DNA of 46,528 nt, from assembly GCA_036557885.1 (NCBI GenBank), contig DATBGS010000045.1, positions 1 through 46,528 of the forward strand, in the 5' to 3' direction. A program made the translations under genes and the position numbers. The DNA comes from DATBGS01 sp036557885 (GTDB taxonomy: Bacteria > Chloroflexota > Ktedonobacteria > Ktedonobacterales > DATBGS01). Numbering within the stretch: the first letter of the stretch is position 1; the number at the start of each line of letters is the position of its first letter. The notes beneath the pieces are model-generated. The model was not told the DNA's origin. It saw only the letters and a list, made by a program, of their open reading frames with translations, and searched no databases. Shown here piece after piece: positions 1 to 9,100 of this stretch.

Positions 1-104
1 ACGCCTTGCGGCTGGCTCCGCATGGGTTTACCCGGGAGGACGAGTTCGAGCACGCTTTGCAGGCCGTCTCCGAGGTCTTGGAACACGCTCCAGTGGCCGG
101 GTAA
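1..104 (+). CDS. Class V aminotransferase-like protein, C-terminal end (partial)
   Basis: An open frame enters from the left edge and stops at TAA 102-104. The last 33 residues include L-R-L-A-P-H-G-F-T-R-E-D-E-F, the pattern that closes PLP-dependent class V aminotransferases and related lyases (R-L-(S/A)-P-H followed by an acidic helix). The stop lies 23 bases before the next start, so the two genes are probably cotranscribed. Which substrate this enzyme uses cannot be told from the fragment. Pairing with a kynurenine-formamidase-like gene would fit a kynureninase-like or isopenicillin-epimerase-like enzyme, but that is inference. Confidence 0.55.
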   Translation, partial: ALRLAPHGFTREDEFEHALQAVSEVLEHAPVAG

Positions 105-127
105 CTTTCCTGGAGAGGAGTATCGTT

Positions 128-790
128 TTGCCGATCAAACGAATTGATCTTTCGCAGCCGTTCAAGGAGGGGATGCCCCTCTTTGCCGGCATGGCTGCTC
201 CACAATTCCCGGCGCTCGCGGTGGTGGAGCAGCACGAGTTTGGGATGGAAGAGATTCACATGCGCACGCATGTGGGCACCCATGTAGATTTTCCTGGGCA
301 CATCAAGCCGGGAAGAAAACGGAGGCAGGAATACACCCCCGAACACCTCTGGGTGGATGATGCGCAGGTGCTCTACTTTCCGGGAAAACAGGGGCCAGTG
401 ACGTTAGAGGAGATTCGGCCCCAGCTCGCACGCCTCCGGCCAGGCGGAATTGCCCTGATTGCGACCGGTCATTCCAGGCAGTGGGGCACGCCGCAGTATT
501 ATCGCAACAATCCGTATCTGGAACAGGAAGCAGTGCTGGCGGTGCTGGAGCGTGGGATTGGCGCCATTGGTTTTGATGGCCCTTCGGCTGACTCTGTTGC
601 TGAGGGAGAGCCAACCGGAGCCGACGATTTCCCCCTGCATCAGGTCTGGTTAGGCGCGGGATGTCTCATCATTGAAAACCTCACTCGGCTGGAGGAACTG
701 CCAGAGCAGGTGGATCTGGTCGTCGGGGCGATCAACATCTGGAATGCGACCGGTATTCCCTCAGCAGTCTGGGCCAAATTTCAGAGCTAG
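128..790 (+). CDS. Cyclase / kynurenine formamidase-like metal-dependent hydrolase
   Basis: A 220-residue protein of the cyclase family (usual length 200-260). The family metal-binding signature HxGTHxDxPxH is present near residue 47 as T-H-V-G-T-H-V-D-F-P-G-H. A later segment (G-F-D-G-P-S-A-D-S) matches the second conserved block of the family. Members hydrolyse N-formylkynurenine or related amides and lactones using Zn or Mn. The start is TTG at 128, chosen because a strong GAGAGGAG ribosome site lies 7 bases upstream at 113-120. It sits between an aminotransferase-like gene and an amino-acid permease, which suggests uptake and breakdown of an amino acid or its derivative. The substrate is not determined. 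Confidence 0.85.
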   Translation: MPIKRIDLSQPFKEGMPLFAGMAAPQFPALAVVEQHEFGMEEIHMRTHVGTHVDFPGHIKPGRKRRQEYTPEHLWVDDAQVLYFPGKQGPVTLEEIRPQLARLRPGGIALIATGHSRQWGTPQYYRNNPYLEQEAVLAVLERGIGAIGFDGPSADSVAEGEPTGADDFPLHQVWLGAGCLIIENLTRLEELPEQVDLVVGAINIWNATGIPSAVWAKFQS

Positions 791-853
791 GGTTCGTTTT
801 GTACGCTGTTTTCGTAGTGTTCAATCGGTACGCTGGAAAGGGTGAAATCACAC

Positions 854-2395
854 ATGGCAACCGAACGTCAAACGGCAACTACCACCGAATCAGCAACGAG
901 TCAGCTTGGCACAGGCCGATTGCGCCTCTTTGATGCGTTGGCGCAGTCAGTGGCCTTGCTTGCCCTGATTATGGGCCTGGCGCTGACCACCGGCCAGGTG
1001 GCCGCCTTTGCAGGGGCCGCCGCTCCTCTCGCCTACCTGCTGGCGGGGCTGGCAAGCCTCTGCCTGGCATATGTCTTCATCCGGTTTACTCGGATCTTCG
1101 CCCACGCGGGCAGCATTTATACCTATGTCTCCAAAGGGTTAGGGCCAGAAGCCGGGTTCCTGGGCGGGTGGCTCTACGCTGGCGCCTTTGGTTTTGGCGT
1201 CAGCTTTACCCTGGCCGTTTCCAGCTTCTATGCTTCCGAACTCCTCGCCAACCTCAGCATCAACGTTGATTGGTTCTGGCTTTTCCTGGTAGGGGTCGTG
1301 CTGCTCTTCTTGTTCGCCTTTTTTGATATTCGTATCTCCACCCGGTTTCTGCTCGTCGCCGCTGCGGTGGATATTCTGGTAACGGTGATATTGGTCGTGG
1401 CGATTTTGGGCAAGGGGGGGGCCGAGGGCCTGTCGGCGCAACCATTCAACCCTGGAGCAATTACGGGTGGGTTCTCTAGCCTCTTTTTTGCCGTGATATA
1501 TGGGTTTACGGCGTTTGGTGGCTTTGAGGCTGCCGCTTCTTTGGGAGAAGAAACCTCCAATCCACGTCACGCTATACCCCGGGCAATTCTAGTGGCAATT
1601 CTGGTAGGTCTGGTCTTTTACATTCTTTCCACGTATGCCTTCAGCGTTGGCTATGGCGTAGACCACGCCGATCAGTGGGCGGGTGATGGAGCGCCACTGG
1701 ACACACTAGCAACCCAGTACGTCGGCTCGGCGCTGGCAACGATCATTGATACGATGGTCGCCATCGGTGCGTTCATCGCCTCGTTGGCCGGAATGAACAT
1801 GACGGCGCGTATTCTCTTTGCGATGGGGCGTGATCGTGGGTTGCCTACCTTCTTTGGCATCAGCCATCCGCGCTTCAAGACTCCCTGGGTAGCAATCGTC
1901 TTTTGCCTGGTGCTCACTGTGGTACTCGGTGTGACGCTTGGAAAGAACATAGAGATGAGCGTCCCCGGCCCTGACGGAAACCTGTTTCCGTTGCCTCAAC
2001 CCGTTCCTTTCTACATTTTCATTGCGACCACTGCTACCCTTGGAATTCTTTCTGCCTATCTGCTGGTGGCTCTGTCGGGTCTGGTGTTTTTCCAGCGTTC
2101 GAAAATGACGAAAGGATCAGGGGTCATCTGGCAGGTTCTTTTGCCGGTGGTGGCGATCTTGATCTGCGGCGCGGCTCTCTTCAGCTCGATTGATCCGCTG
2201 CCCCCGGCGGCACCTCTGTCGCCTCCGCTGAGCTATGCCCCCTGGGTGTTTCTTGTCTGGCTTGTCCTGGGCCTGATTCTGGTGGTTGCACTGCGTTTGG
2301 TGAACCCGGCGCAGGTGCGCAAATTTGGACAAATTGTGGCCGGCGCAGGAGAGGAAGCGTCAGGTGAAGCAGCAGAGGGCGCCACAAGCCCTTAA
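854..2395 (+). CDS. APC family amino acid permease
   Basis: A roughly 513-residue polytopic membrane protein with about a dozen hydrophobic segments. It begins with the APC pattern of an N-terminal G-R-L-R-L-F-D-A-L-A-Q-S-V stretch followed by A-L-I-M-G-L-A in TM1, and has a conserved F-G-G-F-E-A-A-A-S-L-G-E-E block near residue 220 that is typical of amino-acid/polyamine antiporters. ATG 854 is preferred over in-frame GTG 842 because GGTGA at 841-845 is well spaced for the ATG and would overlap the GTG. The C-terminal tail is short and acidic. It is probably in one transcript with the cyclase (63-base gap) and ends at the terminator at 2441-2481. Substrate unknown. Confidence 0.88.
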   Translation: MATERQTATTTESATSQLGTGRLRLFDALAQSVALLALIMGLALTTGQVAAFAGAAAPLAYLLAGLASLCLAYVFIRFTRIFAHAGSIYTYVSKGLGPEAGFLGGWLYAGAFGFGVSFTLAVSSFYASELLANLSINVDWFWLFLVGVVLLFLFAFFDIRISTRFLLVAAAVDILVTVILVVAILGKGGAEGLSAQPFNPGAITGGFSSLFFAVIYGFTAFGGFEAAASLGEETSNPRHAIPRAILVAILVGLVFYILSTYAFSVGYGVDHADQWAGDGAPLDTLATQYVGSALATIIDTMVAIGAFIASLAGMNMTARILFAMGRDRGLPTFFGISHPRFKTPWVAIVFCLVLTVVLGVTLGKNIEMSVPGPDGNLFPLPQPVPFYIFIATTATLGILSAYLLVALSGLVFFQRSKMTKGSGVIWQVLLPVVAILICGAALFSSIDPLPPAAPLSPPLSYAPWVFLVWLVLGLILVVALRLVNPAQVRKFGQIVAGAGEEASGEAAEGATSP

Positions 2396-2440
2396 TTGAT
2401 CTTGCTGCATCAGGCTGGAGTGTCTTTCAGGCTGATAGGC

Positions 2441-2481
2441 AGCAAAATCCGGGAGGAGCGAAGCTCCTCCCGGATTTTGCT
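2441..2481 (+). terminator. Strong hairpin terminator after the permease
   Basis: A perfect 19-bp inverted repeat (2441-2459 with 2463-2481) with a GAA loop. The stem begins AGCAAAATCC and ends GGATTTTGCT, so A-rich and T-rich arms flank a GC-rich core. The T-rich arm follows the core on either strand, so it could terminate transcription in both directions. It sits 46 bases after the permease stop. Confidence 0.85.
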
Positions 2482-2594
2482 AAGTGGGTCACGCTGCAAT
2501 TCGCTTGCGATAGCGGGGACCGCTGCCCCAGAGCCGACTTAGAGTGCCTAACAAAACTCCTTTTGGAGCGCTTGTCAGCAAATGAGGGAGTAGC

Positions 2595-2925
2595 CTAAAG
2601 AAAGGAACGCTTAATGAATGTCGGCGCGTCGCGGATACGCGCACCTTCAAGCGCCGGAAGCGGCTCAACCAGGCCAGCGTGCGCTCCACGACCCAGCGAT
2701 GACGGCCCAGGCGTTGGCTGGATTCGATACCCGTCGGGCAATGTGTGGCCTAATCCTGCGCTGGCGACACGCGCGGCGGCACTTGTCTAGTCGTAGCCCT
2801 TGTCCGCGTGCAACTTGCCAGGTCGTTTGCGAGGCCGTCCGCGTCGGCCCTGAATCGGCGGAATGGCATCCAGCGTAGCTTCAAGCATGCTGACTGTCCG
2901 CTTGACACCGCTGGTGCAATGGAGC
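2595..2925 (-). pseudogene. IS5-family transposase remnant, frameshifted
   Basis: Read on the minus strand, this holds the C-terminal half of an IS5/IS4-type DDE transposase broken over several frames. The first block is L-D-A-I-P-P-I-Q-G-R-R-G-R-P-R-K-R-P-G-K followed by L-H-A-D-K-G-Y-D, which hits a stop. A middle block reads K-C-R-R-A-C-R-Q-R-R. A third is R-W-V-V-E-R-T-L-A-W-L-S-R-F-R-R-L-K, which contains the catalytic-Glu region. Restoring one base at each of two points reconnects the blocks, so at least two single-base deletions have occurred. The N-terminal half and clear terminal inverted repeats are not visible. The copy is inactive. Confidence 0.85.
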
Positions 2926-3135
2926 GGAGTGTAGGATCAATTGGGAACAGACCACAATCATGCGGATATGTCAGTGAGATTAGAGCACGGGCTGCCCTGA
3001 AGCTGTGCCAGGAGCGATCTATCAAGGACATGCCTGCGTTCATCTTAAGGATACTCGACATCTCACCTTGCTACATGCAGCCCTTTTTTCTGAAACAAGT
3101 GGTAGCAGTTTTGTGACCAAGACAAGGGTATATCC

Positions 3136-3465
3136 GTGAGCCACCCGTTCGGTGACCAGGTGAGCCAGCTGGTGCATCGCAAGCATGGGCTATCGCTGAG
3201 CAAGCTAGCGCGGGGCATTGACCAGCCGCACTCCGTGATCAGCCTGATGTGCCAGGGGAAGCGGCTGACAGGCCCGCAGGCGCGCGAGCGAGTAGTTACC
3301 TATGGCTGGAATGGGAAAGGCGGCGCGCTCAAAGAACTTGGTCGCTCCGCTGACTCGGTAGCCGCATATGAGGAGGCGCTAGCAGCGTGTGAGCGAGCGC
3401 TGGAATTGGACCCCAAGATGGCCGAAGCCTGGAATGGGAAGGGTAACGTGCTTCTCTATCTATAG
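3136..3465 (+). pseudogene. Collapsed HTH-TPR gene (internal deletion)
   Basis: An open frame of 109 residues from GTG 3136. Residues 1-55 look like a small Cro/XRE-type DNA-binding domain (K-H-G-L-S-L-S-K-L-A, then S-V-I-S-L-M-C-Q-G-K-R-L-T-G). From about residue 57 it switches to TPR sequence (W-N-G-K-G repeated, A-L-E-L-D-P-K-M-A-E-A-W). In relatives I would expect a large central ATPase/NACHT region and many TPR units between and after these parts. The product looks like a gene that has lost its middle and its end. It may still be translated, but I treat it as a remnant. Confidence 0.6.
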
Positions 3466-3681
3466 CCTCCTGGCTCATCCGCAACACCATGATGAAGAAG
3501 AAGGTCTGTTAAGGATCCGCTCAAATTTCGCAGAGCGAGAGAGAAGAAAAGTCGAGCACTGAAGCCGTTTCCTCTCAATTTTCCCCTTGGAAGGGTGTAA
3601 AACATTGGGTGGCTTGTTATCGAACTTCTTGCCACATCACGATTGTTGCGGAAGAGCCGCCGATGATAGAAAACAATACAC

Positions 3682-4197
3682 TCAGCCGTCGAACACCGAC
3701 CAGCAGAGGTCGTTCCGCACCCGCTGGTCGTCGAGGACGAGCGCGCGAATTGCCTCCGGGAGCTGGCCGCGTTGCCACCGACACTCGCGCCGCCCTGCGC
3801 GCTCGCCCTCGCCTTCCGGCGCGGCAGCACGTGCGGCCTTGATCGCATAGGCGGCCGCACCGAGCTCGTGCGCGGCGACGTGGGCAACGGCTGCGGCCTG
3901 GCCGGCAGCGTAGGCGGCATACCGTGCTGCCCCACGCAGGTTTCTGGCCGCCGCCATCGCATGGCCGGCTGCCGTGCGCGCCTCTTGCATCTTGATCTCG
4001 CCACGCACCCAGGCGCGGGCTTGCTCGATCGCATGACGCGGGCGCGGGTCCGAAGGCTGAGCCTCCTCGAAGAGGTCAAGGACGTGCTCCGCGCACGCTG
4101 CCGCCCACAGAGCGAGGAGCCGGTGATCTGCATCGGTAAGGATCCCACCGCGACGGATCGTCACGAAACGCGGGTCGCGGTCTTTCGGGAGGATCAT
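3682..4197 (-). CDS. Imm-5-like putative immunity protein
   Basis: A 171-residue, alanine-rich, helical protein starting at ATG 4197 (M-I-L-P-K-D-R-D-P-R-F-V). It has D-H-R-L-L-A-L-W-A-A-A-C-A-E-H-V-L, then R-P-R-H-A-I-E-Q-A-R-A-W-V-R-G-E-I, and a run of A-A-A-R/H-V-A-A-H-E-L-G-A-A-A-Y-A-I-K-A-A repeats ending with R-W-Q-R-G-Q-L-P-E-A-I-R. This order matches the family annotated as Imm-5-like putative immunity proteins in actinobacteria and relatives. An earlier in-frame ATG at 4335 would add about 46 unrelated residues and is less likely. No toxin gene is adjacent, so the biological role is open. Confidence 0.72.
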   Translation of the reverse strand: MILPKDRDPRFVTIRRGGILTDADHRLLALWAAACAEHVLDLFEEAQPSDPRPRHAIEQARAWVRGEIKMQEARTAAGHAMAAARNLRGAARYAAYAAGQAAAVAHVAAHELGAAAYAIKAARAAAPEGEGERAGRRECRWQRGQLPEAIRALVLDDQRVRNDLCWSVFDG

Positions 4198-4730
4198 ATG
4201 AGAGCACCCCTTCTGCTCGCATCTGCAAGGCAACCTGGCGGGCGGCGTGCACGCCGGACGCCTCTCCCTGAAGGAGAGCACCTTGAGCATACCACAAACG
4301 ACAGCATCGGCCCGATGCCGACGAGTCAGCGGCACGCGCCGTGTTGGGCGCTACTTGCAGGTGTTTGCGCATGAGAGAGCGGTGAATCGGCTTGTGTGTG
4401 AAGTGGGCTGGAATCTCCGTACCTCAGTGTCATCGCAACGCTCGGTTCAGTGGCGGGGAGAGCGGGGTGTCTCTGCGCTCTCAGAGTGGTTCACATGAGC
4501 AGGTCATGATTGCTTCCAGTGTACTGCGTGTTCTGCGGTTAGGATGAAACTAGTGTGGTGCCCAGCCAATCGGCGGGAACAGCTGAGACTGCTTTTGTGT
4601 CTGATCCCAGAGTTTGTCGGCTACGGACTGACCCTGCTTCCAATAGAACCTGGACAAACTCTGCTTCCAATCACCTGTCCACCATAGCATTTAATAGCTC
4701 GGCGTAGTCACTCCTCACATTCCATCTCCC
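4198..4730. other. Intergenic stretch with an 11-bp inverted repeat
   Basis: No convincing gene is seen in these 533 bases. An exact 11-bp inverted repeat (4608-4618 with 4653-4663, CAGAGTTTGTC and its complement) brackets 34 bases, and the word CTGCTTCCAA occurs twice near it (4634 and 4661). It may be the scar of an excised element. Confidence 0.4.
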
Positions 4731-5381
4731 CTAAGGGATAAGTTCGCCGATGATGCCAGGATAATATTCGACGAACCAGAGATGCTGGTTCGAGCCGGTG
4801 ACGATGCCCCAAAGGCTGGCATCAAGAGTAGGTACGTCATAGAGTGCCATAGCGCCTGCCGCTGTCACGCGACCAATCTGGTTGTAGAGCGTGACCCAGA
4901 GATTGCCATCCGGGCCAACTGTGAGTGACGAATTGATGCTCATGGGTGAGTGGAGGGGATAGAACGCAAGCTGACCACCGAGAGGGATATGCCCAAGGGC
5001 TTGCTGGGCGCTGTCGAGGAACCAGATACTCCCGTCAAGCGCTGCGAGCAAATCACGGGGATCGCTGTTTGCTTTTCCATCATAGGTGGTAATCACGCCT
5101 GAGGGCGTGATGCGTCCGACCATCCCGGCTTTGGGATCGGTAAACCAGAGGTTGTGATCAGGCCCCTGGATCATCTCTTCTTGGGCTGTTCCTGCCAGGT
5201 TTCCAGGGTAGGGTAAGGAGTATTCAGTTATGGTGCCCAGTGGTGTGATCTTGCCAACAGCGTGGAGGCCATCATCAAAGAACCACATATTGCCATCTGG
5301 ACCAGCGACGATAGAAGTTGGTAAGCTCTGCGCTGGCAGAGCAAACTCGGTAATGGACCCAGGCGAATCCCAGCGGCACAA
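4731..5381 (-). pseudogene. Virginiamycin-B-lyase-like beta-propeller, N-terminally truncated
   Basis: 216 residues of a Vgb/NHL-type propeller. Repeated blades have the form G-P-D-G-N-(M/L)-W-F/V followed by (V/I)-G-(K/R)-I-T/V and a D/E-Y motif (for example V-A-G-P-D-G-N-M-W-F, I-Q-G-P-D-H-N-L-W-F, T-V-G-P-D-G-N-L-W-V). Full-length relatives are roughly 290-350 residues with a signal sequence. Here the frame above the first blade runs into unrelated, Trp/Cys-rich sequence with no good start codon or ribosome site, so the 5' part has been lost. The junction near 5385 borders the rearranged AzlC region. Confidence 0.7.
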
Positions 5382-5562
5382 GTTGCTCCAGTGTGCTAGA
5401 CAATTGTGATGAAACCACCGACATATTTGCCACCGGGCTGGCTCTCAGTGGGAACCGCTCCTTGGCAGGTAATCCAGTGCTGGACCCGCCGCAGAGCGGA
5501 GGAGGCACCGCCCGCCTCTGGCGGCTGCGTGATGTGGAGGCGGATTACTAGCCCCCCCTTTC

Positions 5563-5662
5563 TGGGCTGGTTTCGTCACTGAACCAGCCCACGAGCGACG
5601 TGAGTCTGATTGATCGAAGTGAGTCAACCCCTTCTCAGGAGGCAGCACCTCGCTGCCTCCTG
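5563..5662 (+). promoter_or_regulatory. Two-hairpin leader ahead of the AzlC remnant
   Basis: Two perfect 10-bp stems stand in tandem: 5563-5572 with 5582-5591 (TGGGCTGGTT, 9-base loop) and 5636-5645 with 5653-5662 (CAGGAGGCAG, 7-base loop). The second ends 22 bases before ATG 5685, just ahead of an AAAGGA ribosome site. I could not match it to a riboswitch class I know. It could be an RNA leader, or palindromes left by insertion. Confidence 0.45.
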
Positions 5663-5684
5663 TCTGTGGGCGAAAGGAACGAGT

Positions 5685-6075
5685 ATGGGTGTGGTTGCTC
5701 CCGCACTCCGGGAGATGCGGGCAGGCGGGAAAGCCGCGCTGCCGTTGGCGCTGGGGCTGGTGCCCTTCATGACGATCTATGGGGTCGTGATGCACGCCGC
5801 AGGGTATTCGTCGCTGGCGGCTCGTACTGGCTGGGCTGCTGAACGATGAGACATACTTGCTTGTGATGCGGCGTTTTGAGGAGCAAGAGCCAGGTTCCCA
5901 TAGGCACTGGTTTCTGCTGGGGGCAGGCCTGGACATCTGGCTCGCGTGCCTGGGTTATTTCGATGAGCGGGAATGCCAGCAGGTGGAACGGCGATTGGTC
6001 CATCGCTTGGAGAGCTTAGGCTACCAGGTCGCCTTGCAGCCGACATTCCCACCACCCCAACCGTCCGTGGCGTGA
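5685..6075 (+). pseudogene. AzlC-like permease, deleted and frameshifted, with a transposase-like tail
   Basis: ATG 5685 has a good GAAAGGAACG ribosome site and opens an AzlC-type N terminus (A-G-G-K-A-A-L-P-L-A-L-G-L-V-P-F), but stops at 5849. The frame then shifts to one reading L-A-G-L-L-N-D-E-T-Y-L-L-V-M-R-R-F and H-W-F-L-L-G-A-G-L-D-I-W-L-A, which matches a central AzlC segment (the L-x-D-E block and the next helix). The remainder, R-L-V-H-R-L-E-S-L-G-Y-Q-V-A-L-Q-P, resembles the C terminus of some transposases. So a branched-chain amino-acid exporter gene has lost segments and been joined to unrelated DNA. Assignment of the tail is tentative. Confidence 0.55.
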
Positions 6076-6102
6076 TCCCACCATTTTCAGGAGAGTAATC
6101 AT

Positions 6103-9100
6103 ATGAAGAAGCATCAGGAAGAACAAGCCAAAGTGAAACTGCCTCTCAGCCAGGACATCTATCACCGAATCCTCTGGGATAGGCGTCTGAACAAAAAGGC
6201 CTTTTTCGTTGGCTTTACAGACAGGATGTCCAGAGCAGGGGTAAGCGAGAAACCTGTGATAGAATGGAACACCGGTGAGATAGAGATTCCCTGGCATAGA
6301 ATACAATATATCCGGTGTGGTGACACGAAAGTATGGGACCGGCAGCAGAGAATTGATCTCTTTGCGTCTGATCGTCTTCCGGCAGAAGCATGGACCAAAG
6401 ACCTTGATAATGATAAAAAAGATCAGGATTCCTTATTTCTTCCTCAACCGGTCTATGCGTTCAACGCCAACGCATGGAAGTCTTTTGGACACCAAGTGGG
6501 AAACAGCGTTCCAGAATCTCTCCACATCGTTACGTATAATGTGCTCTCCGATGAACATGAAAAAGAACTCATCAAGACCCATCTGAGAATTCCATCCATC
6601 ATCACACAGCTCAAACAGGCAGAAGCCGATATTATCGTCCTACAGGAAGCCACGATCCCTCTTCTTCATGCCCTGATGCAGGAGCACTGGGTGCAGCAGA
6701 TGTATCTCTCGGAAGGGAGGGAAGGAAAGAATCTTGAACCACAGGGAATCATCATCCTGGCGAGGTATCCTTTTACTGTATCAGAATATGCCTACTCACC
6801 ACAGAAAAAATTTCTGGTCGGGCATTGGACCTTCCATCATCAGAGTTTTCATGTCGCGGCCCTGCACTTGACAAGTAATAGGGCAGACAACGCCATAGCG
6901 ACAAGAGAAAAGCAATTGCAGGCCGTTCTGGAGTATCTCCAGAACCTGCCGGGCGACGCCGTTGTCGCCGGAGATTTTAATTCCCGTGAGGAAGACGTAT
7001 TTCTGTCTGCGGCTCGGCATGGCTTTGAAGACATTTGGCCCGGATTACATCCCAATGATCCTGGTTACACCTTTGACCCCATAAATAACTATATAGCCCA
7101 AAAGATGACCCTGGCAGGCCATCCAGGCAGGCTCGATAGAATATTATTGAAATCTGCAAGTAACATGTGGAAGGCTGAAAAAGCAGAACTGTTTGCTCGC
7201 GAGCCTGTTCCCGGCACAGAAGGCAAACTCTATCTTTCTGATCATTTTGCCCTCCTCTCCGTACTCAAATGTCAACAACAGATTGTAGCTCCCTCAAGAA
7301 TCTCGGAAGCACTTTTTGATAAAATCCAAACCGTACACCCCACATATCATTCAGCCATAGTCATCATTCCCGATGAAAACGTCTGGCCGACGATACAGCA
7401 GTTACGCAAGCGATATGACCGCAATTATCTCCGCTGGATGCCTCATATCACTCTGATCTATGGATTTGTCCCTGAAGAGCTCCTGGAAGCCGCTGCGCAT
7501 CTCATCTTGGATGCAGTACAAGGTCTAGAAGCGTTTACGCTTACTCTCACCACGCCGGGAACTTTTGCCCAGCGTGCAAGCACGACAGGATGGATAGAGC
7601 CTGTCGCATATCCAGAAGGGGCGCTGCATATACTTCAGGCCACCTTGCAGCAACTCTTTCCAACATGTCATGAACAAAGCAGTCGGGCCGGGGGGTTTCA
7701 TCCCCACCTGACTATCGGGCAGTTTGCTTCTGAAGAAGAAGCCAGGAAGCATCTCGCTGACTGGAAACCAGTGGTGTTTCACGTCTCTTCAGTTGCCCTG
7801 ATCAGCAGAGAAGGAAAGCAGCCGTTTGAAGTCAGGTATACAGTTTATTTGAAAACAGGTGCCGTCGAGAAGGCGGGCGCTAGTCCTGCTCCTGGCATCT
7901 CTTCTGAACTCAAACAATTGCTGGATGAGCTGCATCCGGCACTATCCGCATCTGAGAAGAAAGCAAGAGAACTGCTGATAGGCTGTGTAACAGAAGCTTG
8001 CAGCGAGGTGCTGGGGCAGAATGTCACCCTGGACCTGTTCGGCTCTTCGCGTCTTGATATAGCTACTCCTCAGAGCGATATTGACCTTATCTGCCCGATT
8101 CTTCCTGGGGTGCCGAAGCGGCAGTTTTTAGAAGAAGTAAAACGCAGGCTGGCTACCACCTATGATCAGGCGCGTCTGGTCACAGACGCGCAGATACCTG
8201 CTTTAAAATTGACGATCAACTCGAGAGCAGTGGACCTCTTGGCAGCCAACCATCTGTTTTTCCCTGCACCTCTGGGGGCTATAAAAGAGGAAGACCAGAT
8301 GCACTACGATAAAGGAAGCTGGCAGGCGCTGGCTGGATGTATGGAGGCAGACTATATCATGAGGGTGGCAGGCGATATCCTCCCGGCAGCGACGTTCAGG
8401 GCCTATCTACGGGCAGTACGCGCCTGGGCCAACGCAAGAAAGATCACTGGCAACGGGTTTGGCTATGTAAGTCGCTTCTCCTGGACCATTCTGGCTACCT
8501 GGGCATGCCGTAGCTACCAACCGGTATCTGGTAGCGTATCTGTGGATGATCTTCTGGTGCACTTCTTCCAGCAGGTGAGCAAGCACTCTTGGCCTGAGCC
8601 TATCGGGCTGAATGCAGAAGAGGAGAGCTTCCGTGCTCGTGAAAAGCGCGACTGGATGCCTGTACTCACATCCATCAAGCCTCGGTCGAACTCTGTTCGG
8701 AACCTGACCCGGTCCACCTTTCATGTCATCAGAGAAGAGCTTTCTAGAGCGGCTGAAGTCGGCCAAAGATGCCTGAAAAACCAGGCTTCGTTCCGCAGCC
8801 TCTATACCCCTTATCAGGCCAGGAACGAGGCGGAGATCTGCCTATGCCTGACACTTGAAGCACAGAACGAGCCAGATCTAGAGGTATGTGCAGGCTTTCT
8901 CGAAGGATCTTTGCTCAGCTTGCTGCTGAACCTGGAGCAGAAAGCCGAATTGCTCATAAGACCATCTTCCGAATTTGACAGAAAAGGGGCATCGGCAACG
9001 CTTTATATAGAACTGAAGGGAAATCTGACTCAAAAGAGAGAAGAAGAGATCGGGAAAGTGCTGCTGGAGTTCAAAAGGAGGTTTTATGAATGGAGCGAGA

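Noticed and set aside
5563..5680. T-box or guanidine-type riboswitch upstream of the AzlC remnant
   Set aside because: The conserved sequence cores of these classes are not present; only two plain hairpins can be supported.
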